Source of the DNA: Prostheceraeus crozeri
Lineage: Eukaryota; Platyhelminthes; Polycladida; Euryleptidae
NCBI GenBank assembly: GCA_907163375.1
Contig: CAJQUW010007910.1
Span: 1-64,000 of the forward strand
Direction: 5' to 3'
Length of the DNA: 64,000 nt
A program made the position numbers and the translations under genes. Below, piece after piece: positions 23,569 to 34,905 of the stretch. Each line of letters starts with the position of its first letter. The first letter of the stretch is position 1. Below the pieces are notes generated by a model. The model had not been told where the DNA came from, did not search any database, and was given only the letters and a program-made list of their open reading frames with translations.

Positions 23569-24383
23569 GCCCCTGTTCCACTTTTTCAAGATGGCGGAAT
23601 CAGCAGTTATTTACAGTTTCGATAACCATGGTTTTGATTGCCATGGTTTCAACAGCGTATCATGAGCTGTTAAACACTGATGACTAGGTGGCTACTGCTT
23701 GACAGCCATCAATGCCTTTTTTGTAATTTTTCACGATCGGTCATTACATCTACGTATAAACTATGAAAGTATAAATGAAATAGTTATTTTCTCGCCTTAT
23801 ACACTTGTTTTCAGCATCAACAAAGTTACCTGAAAATTACTGATTTTTAAACATTGAAAAGTAATCATGATGAGATTCTGCTTCTGACCACTGTGGACGA
23901 TGAAAGGTAGCTGGGTAAGGAGTGCGCAATTGAACCCACTTACTTTTACCATAGGCATGAGTTTCTACGAATAACCCTTTTACATTATCCTCAAATTGAT
24001 TATCTAGAAGTCAGTCATCAAAGAAGTTGAACAAAAATGATAAAACTATGGTTTTTCTCAAGCAAGGAGAGCGGTTTATGTTTCAGTGGGTACATCATGA
24101 TGTCTCTGATTCAATCAAGAAATCATTCATACCATGAATTTCTTCCATATCTCGGATGACAGCCGGGTGAAAATGAAGGAGAATATGGATAAAATTTTAA
24201 TTTGAAGTTTTCGATGATAATTTGGTCACCATAGTGACTTTCAAACTTAAGCTAGCTTCTTGCTTCTTTTATGACATCATTCTTGACTTCGCTATACCGG
24301 CACTTCAAAAAATGTTTAATTGGTGGGGCTCCTATATCTTAATTTTCTTTTATTCTTTATGCCTACAAAACTTAATCATTCAT
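23569..24383. other. Gene-free stretch inside the block (copy 1)
   Basis: AAGATGGCGGAATC at about 23588-23601 resembles the YY1-type start-site motif seen at many animal promoters, and opens a short frame MAESAVIYSF. No following exon was found, so no gene is called. Confidence 0.3.
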
Positions 24384-24391
24384 GTAGGTAT

Positions 24392-24464
24392 ACAGGGGTG
24401 TGGTGGAGGGGTAACGCGGTATAACGCCGTTATACTTCCTAGGAATATACGACTACACCCCTGT
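24392..24464. mobile_element. 73 bp hAT-type MITE (copy 1)
   Basis: A perfect 8 bp target duplication GTAGGTAT (24384-24391 and 24465-24472) brackets inverted termini ACAGGGGTGTGGT and ACAGGGGTGTAGT. The 8 bp length, T at position 2 and A at position 7, and CAGGG termini are hallmarks of hAT elements. It has no coding capacity. Identical in copy 2 at 54599-54671. Confidence 0.85.
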
Positions 24465-24472
24465 GTAGGTAT

Positions 24473-24955
24473 GAGATCTTCACCTGTCTTGCAAGGTCAA
24501 AAAACAGAAACACGCGTATTTGGGACTTTGCAGGACTCCAATCGCAGGCGAACACTTAATTCCCGATGACCTTTTTGGATAACTTTATCAATGTTCAGGA
24601 ACACCTCGAAAATTGTAGCCACTCGCCTCATTCAACTAGCTTCAGGAAAACCTTTTTCACAGGCAAAACATTTGACAGCGAAATAATGCGATAGTGGGAA
24701 TAAATTGAAACATTTTTAGGCTATGCATATTCTTGGCATTTATTGACTATTAAAGGCCAACTAACACTTCACCGAGAATGAGCTTGTACTTGTGACAATA
24801 AAAGTTACTTAGAATTGTTGGATTGATACCGCATACGCAGCCCATAGGCCACATTTTTTCCGCCTCGGCAAACCTCATTCGAAATCAGGGACTCAATCAT
24901 CCAAACCACGCACAATAATGATTGAACTACATTCTGTCAAAAAACGGTGATCACG
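24473..24955. other. Gene-free stretch between the hAT MITE and the LINE tail (copy 1)
   Basis: No coding or repeat feature is supported here. Confidence 0.35.
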
Positions 24956-24956
24956 G

Positions 24957-27311
24957 ATAATAATAATAATAATAATAATAATGCTATATTTCAAATACTA
25001 CATAGCGGTATTTGACAAAAAACAAACTCGCAACAATTCAAGAAAATGGTGAAAATCTTACAAATGACTGACTGTACAATCTTGATTTACGACGTAAAGG
25101 AAGTAAAGCTCTAGAATGTCTGGTGTTACAGGTTTCAGAGCGAATTTCAAAGAATTCGCTGAGAGGGTGTACTTCAATATTCTTGGAAACTTTCGTTATC
25201 AGTTTGATGCACGATTCGTCCAGTCTATTCCTCAGAGGAAGAACATTTTTGATATTGGCCCATCTGGCGGCAAGGCGATCAATTCGTTCGATCTTAGCGA
25301 AGTATTTCATAGGCAAATCACATATCACTGGCCAGCAAAAATTCAAATGACACATTACGAGGCCGTTGTAGGCTCGCCAGATAACATTACAGGTATTACA
25401 ATTCACTTTCAACCTTTTTACACAGGAAAGACTCCTACACATTTTTTTGTATAAGAAGTTGAATTGAACATCCCATTTCAAATCATCCGTGAAATAAACC
25501 CCCAGGATCTTAACAGAACGAACTTCATCAATAACAAACCCATCGATTGTAACAGGAGCAACAGATGGAGTCATAGACCGCCGAACTGATAGAAGCTTGG
25601 TCTTATCAATATTGATGTTCAGTTTCTTACTCAAAGACCAGTCATGAAAAGAGTCTACGATAGCTTGGAAATCAGAAGTTGAGTCTCTTTCAACAAAATG
25701 GATAAGGGTGATGTCGTCAGCGTAGGCTACCACGGTGGTGTCGGAAAAGGAGGGCAAATCATTAATCAGGAGGACAAATAAAAGGGGGCCCAATACAGAG
25801 CCCTGAGGGACACCACTGGTGATACACTTCCAGTGCGTAGTGGAATTTTCACACGTTACTCTCTGAAAGCGATCAGACAGGAAGCTTTGGACAAACCTAA
25901 CAGAGTGGGAATTACAGTGAAGTTGTTCTTTCAAGGTGTTTAAGAGAATACGATGACTTATGGAATCGAAAGCTTTTTCGAAATCCACAGCAAGTAGTTT
26001 CGCTGAATTGCCGGGATTTTTGGAAAGATGTTGAAGTAAGTGGAGCCGAATAGAAAGTGCTGCATTGGTACAGCCGCCAAAGGAGTTCGGAATGAAACCG
26101 AATTGATTACGATTTAGAGGCACAGAAATGGACGGTAGAACAACCTTGTCCCGTATCAGCCTTTCGAGAACCTTGCTGGCGAATGGAAGTATGGAGATTG
26201 GGCGGAAAGTGCCGTCAACTTTGGGTAATGGCGTGATGTTAGCAAGTTTCCATTGCTGAGGGAAGATAGCAGTCTCGAGCGAACGATTATAGATTATAGC
26301 AAGGGGCTTGGCTAAGACCTCGGCAAACAGACGGAAAAAGTGTGGTGGGATGCCATCAGGTCCTGTAGAATTCGACTTACATCTTCTAATCATGTTATAA
26401 ACAGTAAATTCAGAAACATGAGGAACAGACAAAGAATGGGTGCTATGGACAGAAGAGTTGTTGAATAAATGGATATCAGGAGGTGCAAAGTGCTCAATAA
26501 ATTTGTCATTAAGCTCAGAAGCTAATGAGGGATCAAGACGAGAGTCAAAAGTACATTTTAGTTGGCTGTTAATTGTTTTCCAGACTTCTGAGGGACAGCT
26601 TGAGTGCAACCGAGAAAAGTGCCGAGACTTAGCTTTGAGGATTTGGGAGTTGAACTTCTCTCGCAAAGCAAGATATTTGCAAAAGTTACCGCGGGAAAGA
26701 GCCTTATCCCTGGCGTCCGACAGAACTTTCAGAGAGGGTTTTATCCAAGGTGGCTCAGAGGAGCGCATCCGAACATGTTTTTCCGGAAAGTAAAGTTCAT
26801 AGCAGAATAACAAAATATCTTGAAAAAGGTAGACCATCAAGTCTACATCACTGACACTCAGAAAGTCATCCCAGTTCACAGAACCAAGGAAGGAATAACA
26901 CGAGGCAAAGGAGGAAGCTGTGAAGGCGCGGACTTTCTTAATACAGGAAACATTGGGGGATGGAACAGAGCTTTTAACATAAATCCCTTTGTGGTCAGAA
27001 CGACCGAGAGGAGCTATACAAGTCGGAGTTTCAAACTTCAAAGCATGATTAGTGAGAACAATGTCTAAAATGTTACGGCCTCTCGTAGCATGTTGTACAA
27101 TTTGTGTCAGACCATTATACTCAGAAAAATCATTTATACTCAAACGGAGATCATTAACATCCCCCAAAATCAAAACATGCCTACATGTTGTGTTATCAAT
27201 CAAATCCTGAAAAAAGTCAAGGAGAATATCGTGCGAGGGGACCGATCCCCAGTATGGGTGATAAACTAAAACTAGAAGAGTAAATATAGAATGATATAGA
27301 ATATTTATCAT
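24957..27311 (-). mobile_element. 5'-truncated LINE with (TAA)n tail (copy 1)
   Basis: The element reads on the minus strand from inside the endonuclease domain at 27311 through the reverse transcriptase and ends in a (TTA)n run (24957-24982 as TAA on the plus strand), a typical simple-repeat 3' tail of CR1/L2/Jockey-like LINEs. No ORF1 and no endonuclease N-terminus were found upstream, so it is a 5'-truncated insertion. Confidence 0.75.
25038..27311 (-). CDS. LINE ORF2 fragment: endonuclease C-terminus plus reverse transcriptase (copy 1)
   Basis: The 757-codon frame starts within the apurinic endonuclease domain: VYHPYW, LILGDVNDLRL (the usual GDFN is GDVN) and GRSDHKGIYV, whose H is the conserved catalytic SDH. 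The reverse transcriptase follows: TGPDGIPPHF, FRPISILPFASKVLERL, FGFIPN, DFEKAFDSI, GVPQGSVLGPLLFVLLINDL (about 499-518) and the active site VAYADDITL (about 527-535). The order and motifs fit CR1/Jockey-like LINEs. The C-terminus is the usual cysteine- and arginine-bearing tail. The first ATG is only the first one in the open frame, not a real start. The frame is open here but broken in the second copy. Confidence 0.85.
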   Translation of the reverse strand: MINILYHSIFTLLVLVYHPYWGSVPSHDILLDFFQDLIDNTTCRHVLILGDVNDLRLSINDFSEYNGLTQIVQHATRGRNILDIVLTNHALKFETPTCIAPLGRSDHKGIYVKSSVPSPNVSCIKKVRAFTASSFASCYSFLGSVNWDDFLSVSDVDLMVYLFQDILLFCYELYFPEKHVRMRSSEPPWIKPSLKVLSDARDKALSRGNFCKYLALREKFNSQILKAKSRHFSRLHSSCPSEVWKTINSQLKCTFDSRLDPSLASELNDKFIEHFAPPDIHLFNNSSVHSTHSLSVPHVSEFTVYNMIRRCKSNSTGPDGIPPHFFRLFAEVLAKPLAIIYNRSLETAIFPQQWKLANITPLPKVDGTFRPISILPFASKVLERLIRDKVVLPSISVPLNRNQFGFIPNSFGGCTNAALSIRLHLLQHLSKNPGNSAKLLAVDFEKAFDSISHRILLNTLKEQLHCNSHSVRFVQSFLSDRFQRVTCENSTTHWKCITSGVPQGSVLGPLLFVLLINDLPSFSDTTVVAYADDITLIHFVERDSTSDFQAIVDSFHDWSLSKKLNINIDKTKLLSVRRSMTPSVAPVTIDGFVIDEVRSVKILGVYFTDDLKWDVQFNFLYKKMCRSLSCVKRLKVNCNTCNVIWRAYNGLVMCHLNFCWPVICDLPMKYFAKIERIDRLAARWANIKNVLPLRNRLDESCIKLITKVSKNIEVHPLSEFFEIRSETCNTRHSRALLPLRRKSRLYSQSFVRFSPFS

Positions 27312-27924
27312 TGTAGTAAGTGCGGAGGACGAGCGCTTCTCGTCCTATGATCAAAACGCAACTGCAGTTACCGCACATTTATTGTAAGCAGGACGGGTAT
27401 GACGGGTCCAGTTCGTCTTCAGCACTTGAGACAGTAATTTTTCATTTGCACAACTCGGCAGTCAGATGAAAATAACGAGGGCGAGCTGTCTTCAACCGGT
27501 TAATAGCAGTAGTTATTTAATTTTTTAACATTTGTTTTTAGACCTTCGAATGTGCGAAATTATTATGGGCGATAGTCATCTGTCTGTTGGGATTTTTTTC
27601 TCAAATTGTCAAAATGATGATGAATTGATCATCATCTAGGGTTGCTTATTCAGTCACCTAAACTGTGCAACTACCACCTTATTACTGATATTATCCCGTA
27701 CAGCTGTAACCATCAATTCGCCCACACTAACTCCAAATCTAAAGTCAACTGCATTCATCCGAATTATGCACAAACATTGCATTTTATGAACATGAAAATT
27801 AGCAAAATATATATGTAGCCTTAATAAATAGATCAACGACTCGCAGAGTAAAATGAAAAGCACATGTGACAATGTATCATTCAGCTTTATGTTATGACAA
27901 TTTTCAACTGTCAATTACAATATC
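27312..27924. other. Gene-free stretch upstream of the LINE (copy 1)
   Basis: Contains GACGAGAAGCGCTCGTC-like hairpin sequence near 27330-27346 immediately beyond the LINE frame. No gene is supported. Confidence 0.35.
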
Positions 27925-28067
27925 TCAAAAAGAATTTAGATAGGTCAAATGCGAAGCAGTACGTTCGACACATGGTTGGAGAGTCATGGCTTCCCCATCG
28001 CTTTCGACCACCTCATCGGTCTCTGGAGTTAAAGAACATTCAGTTATGGCATTTTCTATTTCTTGTT
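27925..28067 (-). pseudogene. Truncated exon at the right edge of block copy 1
   Basis: The minus-strand frame reads QEIENAITECSLTPETDEVV onward to a stop at 27925, as in the second copy. The start codon and 5' leader present at 58276-58301 are replaced by unrelated flank here, so this copy is probably a headless exon. The flank still shares CACAAT.GCG.AACAAG, so the break may have occurred at microhomology. Function unknown. Confidence 0.4.
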
Positions 28068-28499
28068 GCGCTATTGTGCTCTTTTGTAGTGATAATGCGC
28101 TATTTTGATACCAAAGATAAAAAAAAGGTAAAAGTGATATCTCTAACATATATTATTGTACACGAGTCCTTCATTTGATTGCCGGACTACGTTCACTAAT
28201 TTTTCAAGCTTCCAAATTTATTTCTAAAATATTGTTGATTTAAGTAGCATGTGAGATCTTTTGTAGCAGGATGACATAAATTTTACCTGTAAGCAGATCA
28301 GTATTATTGTTTCTACTGAATTTGCCATATGTACGTGAGAATGGATGGTTTTAATTCTTGGAATTCTTGACAGAGCATAACAATATGACAAATTGAAAAT
28401 TCTAATTTGACAACTATAATTTGATTTGTGTCACAACAAATTGAAAAGCATAATGACAATTCCTTGAAGCTTCTTTACCTCCAAACATTACCTTGATAG

Positions 28500-28990
28500 A
28501 CAAATCAATGAACAATGGTGCGAATCTGCGCGTCTGCTGAGTTCTATTTGGTTCCTTTTCTTGTCAGACACGATGAAAGAAAAAAATACATCAATCCAAT
28601 GCGAGGCAGCTGGCAGTTTTGTGTTGAAATGAAATTTTCTAAGTTTCCGATTTAGCGGAAAATGCGAAGTCTAGAGCCATTAAGTTTAGCATAGAATGTC
28701 TTCAGGTCATTTTCTTTGATGTGCTTGTGTTGCTATCATGTTTCTGATCGACCATGTATGCGAGAATGTGGATTAAATTGCTCAATATGCTTGTAATTGC
28801 CGATATTAGAGCTTGCCAAATCTGAATGTGTTAAGCTTCATAGACAGGGGTGCATGAACATGATAGATAATGACCTGAAGACATTCGTGTCAAAAATTAT
28901 GACTCTGGGTTTGGTACTTTTCGTTTAATCAGAGAAAACACAGAACATTTCATTTTGACCAAAAACTGCAATCTGTCTCCCATTGGATTA
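28500..28990. repeat. Diverged local repeat, unit A
   Basis: Shares AGCTTGCCAAATCTGAATGT, TGTCAGACA.GAT.AAAGAA, AGAGCCAT, GATGACCTGA..ACATTC-like and CTTCATTTTGA-like segments in the same order with unit B at 29960-30690. The two are heavily diverged with several gaps, so this is an old tandem or dispersed repeat. Confidence 0.45.
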
Positions 28991-29959
28991 ACATGTGTTT
29001 TCCTTTGATCCTGTCTGGCAAGAAGAGGAACCAGGCGGAACTCGGTAGACTCACGGACTAGTGGTGGCCACATCATTTTGTGAAAGTCTCATTTTTGGCC
29101 TCGTTCCCTGCAGAAGCTCGTTCTGGCTACCTGACTATTTTCATGGAGAAAAGCTCGGAGGTATTTTAACATTTCGATTTTACTGCCAAGTCGGGAAATT
29201 CTATGGAAAGTTGACGGAAAGACATCCCACTATCTTCCACCAGGCAATCGACTTCTCTGTGCGATGATATTTTTAGATCCAGTAACCGAATTCAGCTAAT
29301 GGAAGAGGCCAAACGTGTGGATGAAACTGCAGCAGAGCTGGATAAGTGCATACTGAAGTTACCTAAACGATGGTCAACCCGTCAGCATCCGAGAAGGCAT
29401 ACTCAAACGAATGAGTAGCATGATCCATAGACATTTTGGCAAATCTTGATATCATGGACGCTTTAATGATACAATTCTACCCAAAAAACTTTTGTTTTTT
29501 TAAAATTAGATTTGAAGTCATAATTTTTTTAAATGGTTATTCAGATTGTATTTGGGTCATCCAGTAGATAATTCGTCCTTTAACAATTTTTCTAAGTTTT
29601 AACATGATAAGGTGTCTGAAATTAATTTCGCATGTTTATTGAGTATTTTTTTGGAGGTAGGTTGGTGTAATCTACTAATGTTTCTTACATAATGTAACGT
29701 GCAGTTATATATACATCGCTGTGTACGTACATGCGTAAACTTTGCTTTGACAGATTTCGACGTATTTATCTTAACCGATTGTCTCGAGTTTTCTTTCTAG
29801 AGTCTAGCGCTATTTTACTTAGTGTGCGCTCTTTTCATGATTTTCTTGAGTGACAACTATGATGACTAATCAAATAAGACAAAATATTCCAGCAGCCAGA
29901 ATGAGTTTCAACAGGGAACGAAGCCAAAAGTGAGACTTTCATAGAACGATGTACAACCT

Positions 29960-30181
29960 ATACCTACTACAAATCTGTACGTTAGCTGAGCTCTGGCTCT
30001 CCTTGTCAGACATGATTAAAGAAAAATTCATGATAATCCTATGGGAAACAGACCGCAATTTTTGTTTACCTTATCGCAGTCTGTCTTATCTATAGCGGGT
30101 TTTGTTTTCTCTTTTCAACTTAAAACCATTAAGTATAGAGCCATAACTTTTGATATGTAATGTCATCAGGTTATTTCCTAT

Positions 30182-30220
<39 letters not shown>

Positions 30221-30690
30221 TATTATTATGATTCTGATCGGTGATGTATACGAGAACGTGGTTCTCGGTGGACAAAGTGCATGCTATGAAACAGCATGTT
30301 TATGTCTGCAGACAGTAGGAGGCTTGCCAAATCTGAATGTGTGTAACTTAATAGATAAATGTTCATGATGATCATAAATTCAGAAAAAATTTCCTCAACC
30401 TAGAATTATTTTGTAAAATGAGAGAAAGTGGGGACACAAGTGATCAATCCGTGGCGAAGCGTTCTGTCGTGTTTATTTCTCTCAGTATATTTTCGTTTGA
30501 AGAAATTTTCTTCTGAATTTATACCGTAATCAATATACTAACCGATGGATTCCATGGATCAGTTCATAAAGACGATAAGAAATGACCTGATGACATTCCA
30601 GGTCAAAAATTGTGGCTCCAGACTTCATAGGTCTACCTTTCAATTGATAAGAGAATACATAGAAAACTTCATTTTGAAAAATGTGCGATC
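29960..30690. repeat. Diverged local repeat, unit B
   Basis: Counterpart of unit A (28500-28990), expanded by a TG microsatellite and other insertions. Co-linear matches include GCTTGCCAAATCTGAATGTG near 30330 and AATGACCTGATGACATTCCA near 30582. Confidence 0.45.
30184..30219. repeat. (TG)n microsatellite
   Basis: Eighteen uninterrupted TG units. Confidence 0.95.
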
Positions 30691-31059
30691 TGTTGAATTT
30701 AGTCAGTCGTGTCAATTCGAGAACTCGCTTGAAGTCCACTACCTGTTGCTTCTATAGTTTTAGATCATTATCAAATAGATTGAATGAAATGATACAACTC
30801 TATTCTGAAGAAAAACTTGACAAAGTTGCTTTTCATAGCTTTTGAGTGACGCAGTACTTTTACCCTTGCTCACTTTTAGTTGCAGCAACGAAATACCGAA
30901 TTAGCCACATGACCGGGCACACGTTCTGCTGTATAATCTTGATATAAAAGATCGTTCGAATTCTTCAGTGTAACGTATCTAAAGGAATTAGTTAACATGA
31001 CATTCATTTGTTAAAGTGCATGTATCATGTTGCAGTGTTCGAATGATATTAGTATGTGA

Positions 31060-31301
31060 CAGGGCTGGGACCGGTCAATCATTCATAACCGGCTAACCCA
31101 ATTATATTTTTAATCGGTTATATGAGGATCACCGGTATTTATTTAGTTGCCAAGGTTTATCGACAACTACGGACCGAATTCCTCGAAACTTTCAACCGAA
31201 TTCCTCCACTTGCAGTGCTTTGATTTCAATGTATAAGTGCATTACTTCACCGACGTCGTAACCGATTTTAACAGGTAACCGGTTAACCGATCCCAACCTT
31301 G
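31060..31301. mobile_element. 242 bp hAT-like MITE with ACCGGT motifs
   Basis: The left end CAGGGCTGGGACCGGTCAAT and the right end, inverted, CAAGGTTGGGATCGGTTAAC form imperfect inverted repeats rich in AACCGG. Flanking octamers GTATGTGA (31052-31059) and GAATGGGA (31302-31309) match at six of eight positions, consistent with an aged 8 bp target duplication. No coding capacity. Confidence 0.6.
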
Positions 31302-31898
31302 GAATGGGAAGTAACATTGTGCTGTCTGAAAATCCCTGAGTTTTGTTATGGGTATTCCTCGACGAACGTTTTGTGTCAAAGGGGATTTTTTGTTCATCTC
31401 ATTAAAATATCGATCAAGGAGTATGCCATCATGTTTACTTCATTTCATGTACAAAATATTATTTTATTCCGAACTGCTTGCTCTTTTCTGACCCAACGAA
31501 AATTGGAATAATTATGGATTATATTAAATTAAATGCTATTTAATGGGAAAACGATGATATATGCCGTAGTTTAGGACAGATTTTACAGTTAATTACATTT
31601 TTGGTTATACGTGAATAAAGTGATAACACTTTGATGCAAACAAGCATGCGTTCTAGGAAATCAGGATTGATCACAGTGAGCGAGTTGATGCAATGAGCTG
31701 ATGATCATTATGCGTTCTACTTCAACAAATGACTAGATGCTACTAGCTCAATGACAATGTAAACTTAATGCATCGACATTTAGTCTGTATTGGTTATTCA
31801 TTGCCATGCATTTTATTGGCGTTATTTTTAATGTCTAATAACCATATTTTATTAATTATTAAAATATTTTATCAATTATTTTCACTATGGGTGAACTT
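31302..31898. other. Gene-free spacer segment
   Basis: AT-rich sequence with no supported feature. Confidence 0.35.
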
Positions 31899-32336
31899 CA
31901 CTAGGTGACATGCCACGCTCAATTACGCGCAATTCACGCGTAAACTACGCGTAATTGCACTTGACCCTAAACATCCGTAGGTACGCGTGACATTGGTGCA
32001 ACATCTGTCGGCAGTCATGTTATATAAACTTAGCGTCTCATGTGTCTGTATGTATCAGAGGCTAAACAATGTGATAGGACCTCAATTTCATGCTCAGGGA
32101 AGACAGAACATGCTTAGCGTGGTTCAAGCGGCACCGCAGACAACCGTAGACGACGCGCAAACTATAAACGCTCGCCCGCGCGTATTCATAAACATTTCCC
32201 ATGTTTTAACAGCATCAGATCAAGTGATTTCTGACTCTTGCGTATGTATGCGCGTGGAAGAATAGAATGTCTTCAGCACGGATGTTTGGGGTACTCCGTA
32301 ACTACGCGTGAATTACGTGTAGCATGTAACCTAGTG
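31899..32336. mobile_element. 438 bp CACTA-ended MITE with ACGCGT subterminal motifs
   Basis: Termini CACTAGGTGACATGC and, inverted, CACTAGGTTACATGC match at 14 of 15 positions. Just inside both ends are ACGCGT/ACGCGTAA and AATTACGCG motifs in both orientations. A CACTA start plus subterminal repeats suggests a non-autonomous CACTA/EnSpm element. No convincing 2-3 bp target duplication was seen. The open frame inside (31987-32265) has no protein features. Confidence 0.6.
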
Positions 32337-32882
32337 TAGTAAGTAGTAACACTACAGTTCTGGTGATAATTAATTCAAATATCTAAATAATATTGGCGAT
32401 AATGTCCGCATCTTCAATTTAGCACCTTTGCGACTAAGGATGTACTTCCCTCCATCAAGTAAAGTCAAGCAGGCTCTCTGTAAGAATATGATCACTGGAT
32501 CATTCGTAAATCATAAATGATCTTATTGTTAGAATCTTTCACGTATGACTATGCTCTATAGTTTTAAGACTGATTAAATTAAGAGAAGAACACCATGCAT
32601 AACGGTGTTCCACCACAGCGAGGCATTCGTGTGCACACTTGATTTGATAAGCGATTTTTACAATGTTCGATCGGACTTGGATTTCAGACGATGCCATAGT
32701 CGTCTCCATCTACTATCAATGAATCCGAAGTTCATGATAAGGCTATATAGGACATCGTCGATTTGAAGCAGTGAATCGTGGGTATTTTCACTTGGTGACA
32801 TCCCAAATGTTAAGAGGCCCTTTCAGCAAAAATTTTCTTCCTCTTCATATCGTCATAGAAGAAGAACTTTATTTCTTGAAAT

Positions 32883-33628
32883 GAGGGATTTGGAGTCAGA
32901 GTCCCGGAGTCCTATCATTTTTGCTGGAGTCGGAGTCGGACTCCGGCCTATAACTAGACCCGAAATATAATACAAACAAATCATTTATCCTCGTACATAG
33001 CTGTCAGTGTCTTCATGTCAACTTTCTCCGTCATACAAAAGTACAGAGACAGCAGTGCATGCAAAGCTTGTAATAGATGAGGGAATAAATCGTGATAGTG
33101 AAAAAATGGATTGTCTTTTTCACTCGGTGATTTAGTAGAGAAGACAAGCCTTCCTAGCCTCGATCACACCTACGCGCCAAAGGTAACATCAGAGACAAAA
33201 ATGAAATACTAGTTTGTTTGAGAACATTGCCTCTTACCCTCACATTAATCGTGTGTGATTTCTCCTCCAAAGCGCATATTAAAATCGAAAGCGTACTCAT
33301 ATTTTTTGTAGAAAAATGTGGGATCTTCCTGCCTGGTAGAGACTGGAGAAAACCATGTGAAGCACACATCAAAAAGATGGGAGGAGCCGAATCGTATGCA
33401 TCCAACTTAAAGCGACATTTGATTAACTTTCATCGATAATGATTGATAATTGATATAGCAATGATCACCCACATTGGTTCAGCTAAGCCTATAATGATCT
33501 ATGATGTAGGTTACCGGTTTGTTTTCAAAAAACTGGGCTTTATATACTTTCCGCCCAGAGTCGGAGTCCTATCAACCCCCGGAGTCGAAGTTGGAGTCCT
33601 ATCAAAATGATAGGACTCCGCATCCCTG
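32883..33628 (+). mobile_element. 746 bp hAT element remnant with GGAGTC ends
   Basis: A perfect 8 bp duplication CTTGAAAT (32875-32882 and 33629-33636) brackets ends GAGGGATTTGGAGTCAGAGT and, inverted, CAGGGATGCGGAGTCCTATC. Subterminal GGAGTCGGAGTC repeats occur at both ends. The duplication fits the hAT consensus (T at 2, A at 7). A BED-type finger exon survives inside; the catalytic part of the transposase is absent. Confidence 0.85.
33218..33439 (+). pseudogene. BED zinc-finger fragment of a hAT transposase
   Basis: The 73-residue frame includes VEKCGIFLPGRDWRKPCEAH and ends ASNLKRHLINFHR. NLKRHL..FH is the His-x4-His end of a BED DNA-binding finger, normally preceded by C-x2-C; here the cysteine pair is imperfect (CGIFL, then a single C about 15 residues on). 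No hAT catalytic motifs follow before the element ends. It lies within a hAT element with good target duplications, which supports the call. Confidence 0.55.
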
Positions 33629-33636
33629 CTTGAAAT

Positions 33637-34905
33637 GTTGCAATTTATCCATCATTTTAAAGCTACACTTGGTTTTAGAATTGTAGAATGTGGATCTTTA
33701 GGAAACTGAAAGGAAGATAGCCTATCAATTAATTGGTTACCAAATTACCTATTGAGCATAGTTATAGATGTGCTGTTCTGACAACATTATCAGCAATGAT
33801 TCACAAATACGATTGATATTCTAGTGAATATATTCCACACAAAAGTCTTCACATAACTCATTTAGCATGAATAGGACTTTATACTCGCATACGGAATATT
33901 GAACCTTTTGCTGTGATACCCAGTATATTGTTCGATTTTTGAGCATAAGTTATTAACCTAATTTTTTTAAATGAAAGTCATCGCATAATTTGGATGTTTA
34001 CTGGGTTTACTAAACAACAGGTGCATAGAAGTTGCACAGAGGTAATAAATAAGTACTCAATCTTAAGCTCTGTATGAAGCTAGGATCGTTGTTGGGCGAA
34101 GGGCAAGTGGCAAATTAGTCCCAAATGCGGAATTGAGATATGAATGCGCAGTTTAATTGTCTTACATTAGTGACATTGAGACAACTTCTATAATGTGTCT
34201 TCACTTTTCAGGTGCATTTTTGATGACAAATATATTGGAGATGAACCTTGACATGAATGAAGAAAAACGAATATTGCAAGAAATAACATTTTGTGTTGGA
34301 TTCTACGCTTGTCGAACTAGAACCCGCCTCATCATCCTGTGCGCTTGGTAAGTCGAATTTGTCTCGCTGATACGTTGTTCACTATTTATTCTCAAGTCAC
34401 CAAAAAATTGTTGCTAACTTTCTGTATAGGCCTATTAAACCCTTGTACAATAGACGACATTGTGGTCGTCCCATAAATCAGACAAGACTCAAGCCAACTT
34501 CATTAAAAAAATGTTTACGATCTACTCATCAATTTGTATATCATAGGCATACACCCCAGTTTACTTAATAAATATCTGCAGGTGAGCAAGAAACTTTCTT
34601 CAAGACCACTTTCGGAATGGAGTGTAGATTGTACTTGCCGCTTCTCGTCATAGATTGGTAGAGGAACAAATTAGGTTACATGATATCAGTACCTCCTGTT
34701 ACCAGAACTGCCGCTTTAGAACGTGTACAACTTTCTCCGAGTGATTCATGCGAGTCCTCACATTTCCTTACCGCCTCACATTGAAACCAAACTTCACACT
34801 GAGATAAGCTCATCCTAACGTGGATAAGCGCGGCAAATCAGCTAAGTCAGACAATGGGAACATATTCAAAAATCAAATAAAGCACTTTTTTGCCAAAGAA
34901 CCTAG
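33637..34905. other. Gene-free spacer segment
   Basis: No gene is supported. A third, partial copy of the TCCTCACATTT..AACCAAACTT motif of the neighbouring foldback lies at about 34756-34796. Confidence 0.35.

Larger units (their letters stand above)
8078..28067. repeat. 20 kb duplicated block, copy 1
   Basis: This stretch recurs almost base for base at 38287-58275 in direct orientation. Identity begins abruptly at AATGCAAGAATAAAAC and ends at TTTCTATTTCTTGTT. Flanks on both sides differ between copies, apart from about 15 partly matching bases beyond the right edge. The position offset moves from 30209 to 30205 at a CT microsatellite, to 30206 and 30207 inside the piggyBac gene, and to 30208 inside the LINE. 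Three substitutions were also seen (14054, 19363, 21687). No terminal inverted repeats or target duplications are visible at the block edges. Confidence 0.97.
28068..31059. other. Left part of the spacer between the two blocks
   Basis: No gene is supported. It holds a diverged local duplication (28500-28990 against 29960-30690), an inverted pair around TGAAAGTCTCA.TTTTGGC (29077-29115 and 29907-29945), and a TG microsatellite. Confidence 0.5.

Noticed and set aside
25116-27068. Plus-strand frames of 68-117 residues over the LINE
   Set aside because: They are antisense shadows of the reverse transcriptase frame.
8078-28067. The 20 kb block as a single giant transposon, Polinton-like or Helitron-like
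   Set aside because: No terminal inverted repeats, capsid or polymerase genes, Helitron end signals or target duplications were seen at its edges; the genes inside belong to smaller nested elements.
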